Source: Saprospiraceae bacterium (lineage in GTDB: Bacteria; Bacteroidota; Bacteroidia; Chitinophagales; Saprospiraceae). From it: DNA of 64,000 bases. Every line of letters starts with the position of its first letter. Positions within the stretch are counted from its first letter, which is position 1. Under the pieces are notes generated by a model, which did not search any database, was not told where the DNA came from, and saw only the letters and a program-made list of their open reading frames with translations. Location: NCBI GenBank assembly GCA_016716335.1, contig JADJWN010000002.1, positions 248,001 through 312,000 on the forward strand. Direction: 5' to 3'. The position numbers and the translations under genes were made by a program. Positions 48,551-58,543 of the stretch are shown here, one piece after another.

Positions 48551-49983
48551 ATCCTATCGACAAAATATTCAGAGAGAGACTCAGGCATCATCATATGGAA
48601 GTTCCTGATCATTTGTGGGAGCAAATTGAAGCAGGATTGCCGGTTAGATCCAACAAAACCGGTATCGTACTGGCAGCAATGGCATTGTTCATAGTGGCCG
48701 TATTTGTAAGTCTGATAGGAATTGAAATGTTAAGCTACAATACCGAAAACTTAGGTAAAAATACAGCATTCCGTTCCGGTATTGAGGATTTAACACCCGG
48801 CTTTGCTGGCCAAAAACCTGTGAGTGAAGCCCAATTGATGGCTGGTGCTATGGTAAATAAGGATATACCGACAGAAGCCGAAGAAAAACGGTTGGCACAG
48901 ACTGAAGTTTCAGGCTTGAAAGATAGCCAAAACCAAAAGGCGGAAATTCAAAAAGACCGGACTGAAATTACCGCCCAATATATTAATCCCGGCGCATCGG
49001 CAGGAATCATACTTTCCGGTCAGAATAATAATCAGCGTGAAGGCTTTAACAATGCCATTGAGCAGAATGAAGATGAAAATCCAGATATCCATACCTCTGT
49101 CCATCATTCTTATTCCGGGTCCGATATCCTTTTGCCAAGTATAGGCCCGTTATTTCCGGAAAGTCAGTACTCCGGTCTGATAAAGAATGGTTTGCTGCCC
49201 GGCGTTAAATTCAATACCATACAGCAGAATTGCCCATCATTCAATTTATTTCCCGGAGGTTTATTCGCGGAGGTGTTTTACTCTTCGGATATATATCAAA
49301 GGCATCTCGAAGGGGATAGCAGATATCAGGGATATATCGCACAGCGGGCACAAAGCGAAAAGTCAATATATTCCTATTCTGCAGGATTGCGGGTAGGTTA
49401 TCAATTTACCAATGATTTTTCAGCCAGGAGTGGGCTGGAGGTTAAATGGATCAATGAGAGGTTTGATTATATAGATCCTGAATCCAACCAGACCCGATTG
49501 GTTACTATCAAGGATTATGTGTACCAGAATGGTAAAATTGTAGATAGTATTATTACTCAGGAAGTTGTCATAATTCCCGGAGCTGTCAAATATTCTATTC
49601 ATAATACGCTTAGGTCAATAGATATACCTTTGTTGCTCACTTTTAATGTCTGGAAGAAAGGAAGATTTACTGGAGCAATCACTGCAGGGCCGGTCATTAA
49701 TGTGCACACATATCAAAAAGGAATGTTGCTTTCGCCTCTGATGGATGGTAATACGATTACACTATCTGATAATGATACCGAGGGTGTACGAGTGTTTAAA
49801 AGTATGACGGGGCTGAGTATGGCAGGAATGATTAGTTTGCAATATAAAATCAATTCAGGTCTGGACCTGATTGTTGAACCCGGATTCAGAGCTCAACTGA
49901 ATTCTATTACTATGGACAATTTTCCTGTACAACAGAGATTCACCTCCATGAATTTATCGACTGGTGTACGTTATAATTTTTAA
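48547..49983 (+). CDS. Anti-sigma-like TM protein fused to outer-membrane-type barrel
   Basis: A 478-residue protein. The N-terminal 35 residues (NPIDKIFRERLRHHHMEVPDHLWEQI) resemble the cytoplasmic part of proteins coded next to Bacteroidota ECF factors; a TM helix follows at about 38-60 (IVLAAMALFIVAVFVSLIGI), then a long polar linker and from about 225 a PorT-like beta-barrel domain ending in VRYNF, a terminal aromatic as in barrels. It probably sequesters the sigma factor and senses the envelope; this is inference from coupling and layout. Confidence 0.7.
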   Translation: MNPIDKIFRERLRHHHMEVPDHLWEQIEAGLPVRSNKTGIVLAAMALFIVAVFVSLIGIEMLSYNTENLGKNTAFRSGIEDLTPGFAGQKPVSEAQLMAGAMVNKDIPTEAEEKRLAQTEVSGLKDSQNQKAEIQKDRTEITAQYINPGASAGIILSGQNNNQREGFNNAIEQNEDENPDIHTSVHHSYSGSDILLPSIGPLFPESQYSGLIKNGLLPGVKFNTIQQNCPSFNLFPGGLFAEVFYSSDIYQRHLEGDSRYQGYIAQRAQSEKSIYSYSAGLRVGYQFTNDFSARSGLEVKWINERFDYIDPESNQTRLVTIKDYVYQNGKIVDSIITQEVVIIPGAVKYSIHNTLRSIDIPLLLTFNVWKKGRFTGAITAGPVINVHTYQKGMLLSPLMDGNTITLSDNDTEGVRVFKSMTGLSMAGMISLQYKINSGLDLIVEPGFRAQLNSITMDNFPVQQRFTSMNLSTGVRYNF

Positions 49984-50065
49984 AGTTTCAGGCAGCATTT
50001 TGAGTACTTGGCACCTCTTATTTTTATCTGTTTAAATTTCCGAAGCAATTGGTATTTATATTGGC

Positions 50066-51037
50066 ATGAGTAAAAGTTTGGGTATTAAAGTTTGCCTTTT
50101 TATGGTGATTTTGATGTATGGCTGTTATAAAGATAGTCAGGAATTTATTCCCCATACATCTTTAGACGCAACCTTTGCTCTGCGTTCATTTGCACCCAAG
50201 CCTCAAAGTTATATTTTAGACATATCGGCTGACACTACGGTATTTATATCCGAAACCGGAAAGATACTTTCTATTCCCAAAAATAGTCTGGTACTATCTG
50301 ATGGTACTCCGGTCGACGGACCGGTCAGGATGCATTATGCGGAGAGTAATGCTATGAGTGAATTCATTTTTCATGGAATCAATACCCTCATCGAAAATCA
50401 ACCGGTATATGTGATGAAAGGCGTATATGTCAATTTTTATTATGGAAATGAACAACTCATATTAAACCCAAAGAACAAAAATCTGAGATGGATTATTCCA
50501 TTCGATAAAGAAGAGAAAGATACCCGGATATTTGTATCACAGGGTAGTGAGGACAGATTTAACGATTTGAAAATACCGGGTAATGAGCATTATAACCCTG
50601 AGTTCGGGCATTTTTTGGTTTCTACCTCTGCTGGCCTAAAATTTATCAAAGGATACGCTATGCCGTTGCAAACCAAGTCTTGGAATGTTATCGGATCTTT
50701 CTCATCCAGGGAGGATTTGGTACCGGTACACGGTTGTTTTGATGTGCCGGCTGTGGAAGATAATAAGCAAGTCACTGCATTATTAATCTCACCCGGTGAA
50801 AGAAGTATGGTGCTAAATTATCACGCAGTGGAAGGAAAATCAGGATATTGCTTGCCTGATATCAGTCTTTCAGAGACAATGGATTACTGGCTTTTTGTTC
50901 TGAAGGTACAGAAAGGAGAAATGCTCAGTTATGCTTTGCAGAAAACCAATGTCAATGAACTGAGCACGGGAATAAAACCGGAGTTTAAACTTAGCACGGT
51001 GGATGGTGTCAAAAAAGTGTTGGAATCCATCAGATAA
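50066..51037 (+). CDS. Putative lipoprotein of the sigma-factor operon
   Basis: A 323-residue lipoprotein with signal KVCLFMVILMYGC and lipobox Cys at 20. The body is beta-rich and begins after DATFALRSFAPKP with a ZU5-like segment (TGKILSIPKNSLVLSDGTPVDGPV), common in Bacteroidota surface proteins. Function unknown. It follows the barrel gene by 82 bases and precedes a terminator. Confidence 0.65.
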   Translation: MSKSLGIKVCLFMVILMYGCYKDSQEFIPHTSLDATFALRSFAPKPQSYILDISADTTVFISETGKILSIPKNSLVLSDGTPVDGPVRMHYAESNAMSEFIFHGINTLIENQPVYVMKGVYVNFYYGNEQLILNPKNKNLRWIIPFDKEEKDTRIFVSQGSEDRFNDLKIPGNEHYNPEFGHFLVSTSAGLKFIKGYAMPLQTKSWNVIGSFSSREDLVPVHGCFDVPAVEDNKQVTALLISPGERSMVLNYHAVEGKSGYCLPDISLSETMDYWLFVLKVQKGEMLSYALQKTNVNELSTGIKPEFKLSTVDGVKKVLESIR

Positions 51038-51202
51038 CTTTCGGATTGTATCATGCTAGTTAAATTTTGGTTTGATTATTGTATGAATGAAAGGTGGAAT
51101 ATGGAAGCCAAACATGGGGAAAGGAATGTAATAAAATGTTATGCTATCTGAAAGAAAGGTAGCCGCGTAAGATAAACTGTATTTTTATTCGTAAATGGGA
51201 GT

Positions 51203-51243
51203 CGCCTGTTCGGAGTAAAAGAACTTCGGGCAGGCGTTTTTAT
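51203..51243 (+). terminator. Intrinsic terminator of the sigma-factor operon
   Basis: CGCCTG...CAGGCG stem, extended by inner TTCGGAG/CTTCGGG pairing, followed by TTTTTATTT. Confidence 0.7.
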
Positions 51244-51560
51244 TTGCTTTTAAAAACTATATAAGCAAACCCATTGTCTTTAGTTTTTGGCAATAATGAG
51301 ATTTATACCTGACTTACATATATCGAGACTTGGAACAAAATAGCCTGTAACGACATGAAATGGCTACAATATAAGTCGCTGTGCCGATTCACCGCATTCA
51401 GATAAGCTGTAGTTGCCGAAAGCGAACCTGTCCGCCTATGGCGGGCTTCCGCCGATGGAGGAGACGCAATTCTGCATCTTTGTCCTGGCCGAAAGCGAAC
51501 TTGTCCGCCTATTGAGGAGACGCATTTCAATAACTTGTACTGGCTTTTATACTATGCACA

Positions 51561-51667
51561 TCGCCGCCTTCCGGCGGACAGGCCCGCCTTCGGTCGGACA
51601 GGCCCGCCTTCGGTCGGACAGGCCCGCCTTCGGTCGGACAGGCCCGCCTTCGGTCGGACAGGCCCGC
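51561..51667. repeat. 20-bp GC-rich tandem repeat
   Basis: The unit GGCCCGCCTTCGGTCGGACA occurs four times exactly (51581, 51601, 51621, 51641), with a degenerate unit before it (51561-51580) and a partial one after (51661-51667). Fifteen of 20 bases are G or C, in sharp contrast to the flanks. Confidence 0.95.
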
Positions 51668-51920
51668 TTAAAGTTAAGCTTTTCAGATACTAAACCTTAC
51701 ATTGCAAAATATAATCTATTGCTATCTGAAGGGGCTTAAGGATTAATCATAGTGTTGATACACTTAAAAGAAACACTAAAACTCATTCACCAAATGTTTA
51801 TTTTATTACCATTTCAACCCTCTTCACGTAGGTATGATACATAATACCCATGATTTACGCTTCCGGTTGAAATTTTGCAAACCATAGGATGAGTAGATGA
51901 TATAGATAATGCATAAAACA

Positions 51921-51948
51921 AAAAAAGGGGCTCAAAAGCCCCTTTTTT
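51921..51948 (-). terminator. Bidirectional intrinsic terminator of the PA-domain gene
   Basis: AAAAAAGGGGC / GCCCCTTTTTT palindrome, 22 bases past the minus-strand stop at 51971. Confidence 0.8.
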
Positions 51949-51970
51949 CGTGAAAGATTATTTTTGATTT

Positions 51971-54412
51971 TTACTTTATCACAAGTACTTTTCTGGAGAC
52001 TGCTCCTTCATCTGTATTGATCAATACGGTGTAAGAGCCTCCGGGTACATTGCTTACATCCAGTTTCAGTCTTTCATCCTGAATATTTTCAAAATTTCTG
52101 GACATAATCATCTGACCATCCATTGAAATCAAATCAATTTTGACATTTCTGGAAAGTTTTTCTAAAGTCAGGTCCACAAACAAATCTCTGCTTGCAGGAT
52201 TAGGGAATGTGCTGGCCTTGATATTATTGGTAAAATCATTTTTCACAGAAGTCGTACGCACCAAATCCATTTCCAGATACATTACTGCATAAGAGAAAAG
52301 GGTTACAGAGTTACCAATAATAGTAAAGTTTCTTCCTCTCATTTCACTGAACTCCCCTGATGTACCGGAAAGCTGCCAGAGTGATCCTGCTCTTCTGTCA
52401 ATTTTTAATGTATCGAAAGCAAAGTTGGTGGCTGCATGGTACAAAGACCTGTTAAATGAAGTATTGGCAAAACCATTGTATGTCAGGAATTGGTATCTGG
52501 GTACTCCATCAAATACCGGACTGGTGTGTGCTACTAAAAAATAGGTAGTATTATCTTTCAGCTGCACTCTTGTACCTTCGATTGCTTCTCCATTTTGGTC
52601 AACTTTCCACATGGGAATTTCAATATTTCTCAAGTTCGGTATATCTGCCACATCAAGAAATAAACTATGCGTACCTATTATTTCTCTTTCATCTTGTTGA
52701 CAAGCTCCATCTCCATTTAGATCCTGCCATTCAAATAAATCTACAACTATAAAACCAGTTCCGTTGATATCGTTGGCCGAATTAGCCAGTCCAAATCTTA
52801 CTTTTTCAACAGTAAAGTCTTTACCATTTTTTACATAGAAAATATTTCCACCAGAATAAAAATTGGTAATACGATCAGACACAGCCCAAATCGCAGCTAT
52901 ATCTCTCATATAATTTGCAGGCGTTACCTGATTTTCGGTAAAAGGTTACCAAAGGTTTTATCTGTTACTTGGAAGAAAAATTCTAACGTATTGTTGGCTG
53001 AGGGTGATTCTTCAGGTGAAAAAATAAAATAATCTCCATAATATACTCCTTCAATAGCAGGAGGAGTATAGGTTTTGGAGAATGGCTTGTTCTCAATGAT
53101 TGACCCTGCGGGTACTGTACCATAATCATTGGTAAGGACATCAAGTTCATTACCCATTTCATCTGAAAAATGACAGCAAGGGTCGTCTCCGGGTGCTGCC
53201 AGCATTTCCAATATTTTCTATATCCGCTAGAAGAGGGATTTCAGATACCTGACTTTTAGGGGTACGGAGTTGAGGTGAAACAGAGTAAAAATTATCATTT
53301 ACCTTCAAATCAGGAAATTTATCATTTATAATAACAACATCATCAATTGCCCAATAGTAATATTGTCCAAAATGAATAAACTTAATCCGAATCTGTGAAG
53401 CTCCTTCAAATCCATTGAGTGCAACTCTTTCCCTGCCATTATAAATATCCCTACCGACATTTATCTCAATGGGAGTTGACCAGTTTTCACCTCCATCTTT
53501 ACTTGCAGAAATAAAATATCGATTCCTGAATGTTCGGTAAGCCTGAGAAAATTCAACAATAATTCCTTGTACATTTATTCCAGTTAAATTTATGTTAGGA
53601 CTTATCAATTCTCCTGTACAAGGAGGAACATTTGCTGTTCCATTGGGCGGTGACAAAGAAGGACAAGGGCCGGAACCAAAGGCACCACCACCACCATTGT
53701 CAAGAAAATCACTGTTAAATTCAGCGAAACCATCACATCTGGTAAATGACATCATATTTACATCTGCGGAATAGGATTGTTTTGTAATTTGACCTGTACC
53801 ATTCCATTCCCACAAATTATCTTTATCAAAACTCCAGCCATTAAATCCACCTGTAAAATCACCTTCTCCCGGATTTTTACCCCATATGACCTTCTCACCA
53901 TATTGTGGATCTTCATTGCTACATTCAAAAAAGAATCTTAATGTCGCATTTACGCCACCAGCTAAAATATCCGTTCTTATTTTTTGACAATCTGCCAATG
54001 AAATGGTGAATACTGGAATAGTAATATTCGGATCAGTACCTTCAGCTACAAAAGGCCAATCGGGTGCATTTTGACATATAACCAATGCGATGGCACCTGC
54101 AGCCTGAGCACGCTGAGCTTTTTGGATGAAGGTACAGCTACCTCTGTCAACAAACCCGATAAGCCCTGTCAAACTATTTGTTAATGCATTACATCCATGA
54201 GTGGGGTTTGCACTAGCGTCCCTGCCAAAGGCAGCATTGGCGGTGATTGGATTATTACTTGTACTACCGAATGCAGCTCGGACAACTTCGTAATTTCCAG
54301 CAATTCCGGCAGGACTGTTAATTGTAAGAGTGTTAATGTTTTGACCTACCAATACGCTACCCAAACTGAAGGAGACTAATAAAGTGAAAATTTTTGTAAA
54401 AATACTTCTCAT
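51971..54412 (-). CDS. Secreted PA-domain protein with T9SS sorting domain, two frame breaks
   Basis: Three minus-strand frames (54412-53159, 53211-52924, 52909-51971) join into one protein of about 813 residues. The signal peptide IFTLLVSFSLGSVLVGQ is followed by a protease-associated domain (GLIGFVDRGSCTFIQKAQRA, AAGAIALVICQN), a jelly-roll/MAM-like domain (YYWAIDDVVI) and a C-terminal T9SS sorting domain (TFPNPASRDLFVDLTL to RKVLVIK). One extra base near 53190 and one missing T near 52941 (LFTENQVTPANYMRDIAA is restored) explain the breaks. Probably a surface or secreted protein; no protease catalytic domain was seen. Confidence 0.75.
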
Positions 54413-54510
54413 AACAAAATTTTGATTTTGGTTTATTTGTTAATAAATTGAAAACGAGCGCTAAAGTTATAAATAATATGTAAATAAATCTGTCTTGGCT
54501 AAGACATTTT

Positions 54511-55488
54511 TTATTTATGGCGGTTTAATTCATTCTTAAGTTCTGTAAGGCTGACCGGTACTACTCCCGGTCTGGCACAAACCTGACCACCTGCAATATT
54601 GGCGATAAAGGCCACTTCTTCCACAGGAATTCCTTTCAGATAACATAAGGCGATTACACTTAATACTGTGTCTCCCGCACCGCATACATCCGCAATGCTG
54701 CGCTGTACAGTCGGGACTATTTTATGGTGCCGGCCGTCACTGACAAAAATTCCGTCGCCTGACAAGGTAATGAAGCTGAGCTTATGATGAAGCTGTTTGC
54801 GGAGCTCTGTATCTGCTTCGATGAGGGAATCCAGATTTCCTACCTGTCTTTGCAGAGCCTCTGAGATTTCTTTCCTGTTGGGTTTGAATACAGTGCAGCT
54901 TGCATATTCAAAAAAATTAGTTTTCTTGGGATCTACAAAAGTCGGGATACCCAGATTATCGGCGGTAAGGAGTATGGTACGGATAAGCTTTTGCGTTAAC
55001 AATCCTTTGTTATAGTCCTGCAGAATAATACCATCGGGTTTGTTTGTGTGAATTTCCTGCATGATCAGGTCTATAAAATCCTGACTTTCATATTCATCCA
55101 GATAATTTTTGTTTTCTTTATCAATCCTCAGCAGATGCTGAAATCCCGTCATAACACGTGTTTTTACGGTAGTGTGCCGCCCATCATATTTTCGGTGGAT
55201 GAATTTTTGGATGCCCGCTTCACGGAGTAAAGAGGAAAGGGTCTCTGATTCGGCATCCTGCCCGGTGATAGAGGCCAGGGTCACTTCCGCACCTAAAGCC
55301 TGCAGATTGACTGCTACATTGGCTGCTCCCCCCGGTCTGTCTTCCTCATACAAAAAATCCACTACAGGAACCGGTGCCTCCGGCGAAATCCTGCTTACCT
55401 TGCCGTGCAGATAACGGTCAATCATAATATCCCCTATCACTAAGATATGCAGGTCACTGAAATCAGGCAGTCCTTGATACTCCGGCAT
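54511..55488 (-). CDS. hldE: Heptose-7-phosphate kinase-type PfkB sugar kinase
   Basis: A 325-residue PfkB-family kinase matching the RfaE domain I: HILVIGDIMIDRYLHGKVSRISPEAPVPV at the start (read in parts), GGAANVAVNLQALGAEVTL, and the ATP/catalytic motif CGAGDTVLSV near the end. It phosphorylates D-glycero-D-manno-heptose 7-phosphate in the ADP-heptose route for LPS core. The adenylyltransferase domain of full HldE is absent, so it must be a separate gene. It follows waaA by 61 bases. Confidence 0.83.
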   Translation of the reverse strand: MPEYQGLPDFSDLHILVIGDIMIDRYLHGKVSRISPEAPVPVVDFLYEEDRPGGAANVAVNLQALGAEVTLASITGQDAESETLSSLLREAGIQKFIHRKYDGRHTTVKTRVMTGFQHLLRIDKENKNYLDEYESQDFIDLIMQEIHTNKPDGIILQDYNKGLLTQKLIRTILLTADNLGIPTFVDPKKTNFFEYASCTVFKPNRKEISEALQRQVGNLDSLIEADTELRKQLHHKLSFITLSGDGIFVSDGRHHKIVPTVQRSIADVCGAGDTVLSVIALCYLKGIPVEEVAFIANIAGGQVCARPGVVPVSLTELKNELNRHK

Positions 55489-55549
55489 GAAGCAGAAATT
55501 TAAGGGACAAAGGTATGTTTTGATTTTAAATCTTCCAGTATCCGTTCAG

Positions 55550-56776
55550 CTATAAACCTGCTCGAGCCTCTGTTCTTTTCAAAATATGCTTCGGCTGTTT
55601 TCGGATTTCGCTTCCGGTAAAGTAATCCCTGATTTGTGCAACTTTTTTTTCTAATGCTTCGGTGCTGTTCACCTCAAAAGCGACATTCAGATCAATCAAT
55701 TCGTGAGCTTCCTTAAATTTCTGATGGTTGGGCCCGAAAAAAACAGGAATGCCATACACGGCAGCTTCAAGAATATTGTGGATGCCTCTGCCAAATCCTC
55801 CGCCAATATATGCAGTGAAGGCAATTTTGTACAGATTGTTGAGCATACCAATGCTGTCTATGATGAGAATGTGATTATCCTCTTTTAATGAAACAGACCA
55901 TACAGAAAATTTTGAGTTGATAGAGGAAGTAATATTGCGCACATTGGAAGGAGATATATCATGGGGTACTATGATATGATTGAATTCGGGATGCCCGTTG
56001 ATAAATGGACCTAATATTTTCATATCTTCCGTCCACACACTGCCATAGACCAATGTGGGTTGGCCTGTAGCCCATTGCTCGATGACCGGATCGATTTTGG
56101 CATGTTCAGCAATGCTTATCACCCTGTCTATTCTGGTGTCACCTGCTACCTGCACATTTTTATAATGAAGTTTTCTCAATAGTTCTGCTGAGTTTTCGTC
56201 TTGTGTAAATATGGAGCGGAACAATTTCAGAATATCTGCAAAGCCTGTTAAAAGCGGATGAAAGAAGTATTGTCCTTTACGGAATACACCGGATATAAGA
56301 TATACAGGCACCTGACGCTGTTCCAATGCTCTGAGCATATTCCACCAGAAATCATATTTGGTCAGCACAAAAGCATCGGGTTGTATAGATTGAATAATAA
56401 GTTTAGCATTAGAGGTGGTATCGGCAGGCAGGTAAAAAATAAGTCGGGCCTTTTCGTAATTTTTTCTTACTTCATATCCGGAAGGCGAAAAGAAACTGAT
56501 GTAGATTTCAGTTTCCGGACTTTCGGCTACAATATTTTCGATGACCTGTCTGCCTTGCTCAAACTCTCCCAACGAAGCAAAGTGAAACCAGATCCTCGGT
56601 TTGAGTTTTTGCTCTTTAGCCAGTGCGGAAAGGATTTTTATGCTGTGTTTCCTGCCCGCCATCATTTTGGCCAATTTAGGATTAAACCTGGCCAGAATAA
56701 TCAGTCCGGCACTGCTGATACTGACAAGTAAGGAATACAGACTGAATATAACCCGGGATGATAATTTTCGGATCAT
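55550..56776 (-). CDS. waaA: 3-deoxy-D-manno-octulosonic acid transferase
   Basis: About 408 residues of a GT30 Kdo transferase that adds Kdo to lipid A at the inner membrane. The N-terminal TM anchor (IFSLYSLLVSISSAGLIILA) is followed by WFHFASLGEFEQGRQVIE with the catalytic Glu, KYDFWWNML and GGGFGRGIHNILEAAVYG. Met 56776 is the start: its A is shared with the TGA of the upstream gene. The frame is open to 56884 but those codons belong to the upstream gene. Confidence 0.9.
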   Translation of the reverse strand: MIRKLSSRVIFSLYSLLVSISSAGLIILARFNPKLAKMMAGRKHSIKILSALAKEQKLKPRIWFHFASLGEFEQGRQVIENIVAESPETEIYISFFSPSGYEVRKNYEKARLIFYLPADTTSNAKLIIQSIQPDAFVLTKYDFWWNMLRALEQRQVPVYLISGVFRKGQYFFHPLLTGFADILKLFRSIFTQDENSAELLRKLHYKNVQVAGDTRIDRVISIAEHAKIDPVIEQWATGQPTLVYGSVWTEDMKILGPFINGHPEFNHIIVPHDISPSNVRNITSSINSKFSVWSVSLKEDNHILIIDSIGMLNNLYKIAFTAYIGGGFGRGIHNILEAAVYGIPVFFGPNHQKFKEAHELIDLNVAFEVNSTEALEKKVAQIRDYFTGSEIRKQPKHILKRTEARAGL

Positions 56777-57536
56777 CAATAGTACACAGTCTGTTCGGGG
56801 TTGTGGTAAAAAGGCAAAACCCAGGCTATTTTGAGGCCAAAGGTCAGGTCCATCCGGTTTTACGAACCGGCAATCCGGTGTCAAAATTAATGGCTCTCAC
56901 CTCCGAAGTAAATCCCTGAATAAAATCCAGGCCTATCTCATAATTGAGTCTGCGATTAGCTGAAAGATGTTTGTAAGAAATGGATTCTTTCAGCGCAAAT
57001 CCCCTTGCCAGACGATCATAGCCCTTATATCCTTCAGATCTGAGCTGCGCAACAGAGTTTCTTTCATCCACAAATCTGATGTTGTGCTGGAGTACTCCGG
57101 CGTGCAGCAATGTTTTGATACCGGAGCGGTTTCTGTCGGAAAACTGAAATAATTTCCCGGCTCCCAATCCCAGATAAAGACCTCTTTGTCTGAGAAATAT
57201 GTCTGCATAACTCCCATCATCTCCTAGTATATAACCTTCGGTGGTCCTGAGCGGAGCAAGCACATCTTCTTTGATTCTGTCCCCAAACATAAAGACAAAA
57301 TCCAGATTATATACCCAGTTGGATCGGGTGATATGCTCACCTCCGGCGGTAAATTTCAGATTATTGCCGAATCTCTCTTTGAGATCACCCGCCACCAGAT
57401 CACCACCATATCCTATGATGAAGGCAGTCAGCGATCCATCAAAAGGCTTGTCATCCTCATTCTGACCTGACATGTATAAGGGGCAAAGACCCCAGATAGC
57501 CAAAATTATAAAACTTAATCTCCGTTTAGAAATCAT
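56776..57536 (-). CDS. Outer-membrane beta-barrel-like protein upstream of waaA, frame broken
   Basis: A signal peptide (LSFIILAIWGLCPLYMSG) precedes a beta-rich protein with alternating aromatic strands (YNLDFVFMFGDRIKED, GLYLGLGAGKLFQF). As read it stops at 56844. One missing base in the run at 56858-56861 accounts for this: with an extra A the frame reads RKNRMDLTFGLKIAWVLPFY and ends in EQTVYY with TGA 56778-56776, overlapping the waaA start. Ending in an aromatic residue fits a barrel. Function unknown; proteins of this kind precede waaA in related genomes by recollection. Confidence 0.72.
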
Positions 57537-57558
57537 ACTTCAGGACTTTCAGCAAGGC

Positions 57559-57585
57559 CAAATATAAGTAATCAACGGACAACAA
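57559..57585 (-). promoter_or_regulatory. Bacteroidota-type promoter for the OMP-waaA-kinase run
   Basis: Minus-strand TTG (57585-57583), 16-base spacer and TATATTTG (57566-57559), 23 bases before ATG 57536. Confidence 0.5.
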
Positions 57586-57655
57586 TGGAAAACGTATGCA
57601 TTTAAGCCTCAAATAATACATGAAAAAAGCACCAAATCCTTTTCAGGCTTTCGAA

Positions 57656-58206
57656 TCAGAGATTCAGGATTATTTTTTGATATAGTGGCTTTCCTTCATT
57701 CCTTGAAGTTCCGAAGAGTTCGGCAAACCTGACCTGAGGAAACACACCGAGGTCTTCTGCATATATATAAATGGAGCTGAGGTAAGCAGATTGCCCAGCA
57801 ATATCTGTGGCAACTTTATAGGTACCGTTGGTTGTTCTTACCAGATAAAAGACGAGATCATCATAAGATACAAATTTGAATCTGATAAGATCAGGATGGA
57901 CTACATCAAAATGGTACCGTAGGCTAATTTTTTTCTGAATATGGTTGAGCGACTGGATTTTTCTTCTCCGGTGACAGGATCAAACTGAATCCAGTGAATG
58001 GAGATGGGTTCGTCCAGATTAAGTAATCCTCCGGCCAGGAGATTGGCCTCATATATTACGGCGTTGGAGTTTTGATTTCTCTGGATGTAGAATAAGCGAT
58101 TGGCATACATCTCCGGCTCCGGATAGTGATTGGGTCTGCTACCCAGACTATCCAGAATCAAAGGGTCCTGATCTAATTGCGTCAAAAAAAGGCCTTTTTC
58201 GTCCAT
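57656..58206 (-). CDS. DUF4833-like protein, frame broken
   Basis: The first frame (58206-57901) contains NRLFYIQRNQNSNAVIYEAN and DEPISIHWIQFDP and ends AYGTILM. One base missing near 57908-57912 (GGTACC for GGTTACC) hides the remainder: YHFDVVHPDLIRFKFVSYDD and VRTTNGTYKVATDIA, ending at TGA 57656-57658 for about 183 residues. The pattern matches DUF4833 by recollection (xLFYIQRNxNxNTIVYE...KFAYG). No signal peptide at this start. Function unknown. Confidence 0.7.
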
Positions 58207-58210
58207 ACTG

Positions 58211-58239
58211 CAAATTTAACGAATTAATTGGTGTGGCAA
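58211..58239 (-). promoter_or_regulatory. Promoter-like element at the DUF4833-like gene start
   Basis: Minus-strand TTG (58239-58237), 18-base spacer and TAAATTTG (58218-58211). The -7 element ends only 4 bases before ATG 58206, implying a leaderless mRNA or a later start codon. Confidence 0.45.
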
Positions 58240-58284
58240 TAACAGAATATCAAAAAGGCACAAAAGGTTGAGATATGGTCAATA

Positions 58285-58464
58285 TCAAAGAGCAGCCTGT
58301 GTTTTCTGATAAGGATTTCCGGTCATTACCCTGTTCTTTTGGCCTTTGAAAAATCCTGCAATCGCAACAAAGAGACTGTAAGGTATGGCAAGAATCAAGA
58401 CCAGAATAATTGTAAAATAAAATTTATTGAGCATCTCATATAATTTAAAATCAAATGTATGCAT
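58285..58464 (-). CDS. Small single-TM protein (59 residues)
   Basis: A short minus-strand frame from ATG 58464 to TGA 58285: a polar N-terminus (MHTFDFKLYEMLNKF), a long hydrophobic helix (FTIILVLILAIPYSLFVAIAG) and a basic tail (KGQKNRVMTGNPYQK). The positive-inside pattern and open frame support a real gene. It lies between the porE-like gene and the DUF4833-like gene on the same strand. No family recognised. Confidence 0.5.
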   Translation of the reverse strand: MHTFDFKLYEMLNKFYFTIILVLILAIPYSLFVAIAGFFKGQKNRVMTGNPYQKTQAAL

Positions 58465-58543
58465 CTGATATTAAGTGGCTTTTAGCTCAATATTAAATTA
58501 TGGTAAACAAATCCGGTTGTCGGAATTTTTTACCCGGATATAA

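Larger units (their letters stand above)
51038..51970. other. Non-coding region with GC-rich repeats
   Basis: About 930 bases without a credible gene. It contains a terminator at 51203, two copies of a GAAAGCGAAC(C/T)TGTCCGCCTAT-like segment (from about 51419 and 51493), the 20-bp repeats at 51561-51667 and a second terminator at 51921. The short frames here are translations of the repeats. Confidence 0.6.

Noticed and set aside
51561..51667. A CRISPR array
   Set aside because: The units are directly adjacent with no unique spacers, and no cas gene is present in the window.
51413..51739. A 108-residue plus-strand frame over the GC-rich repeats
   Set aside because: It is a translation of the 20-bp tandem repeats (repetitive GQARLRSDRP-like peptide); 20 is not a multiple of three, so the unit is not a coding repeat.
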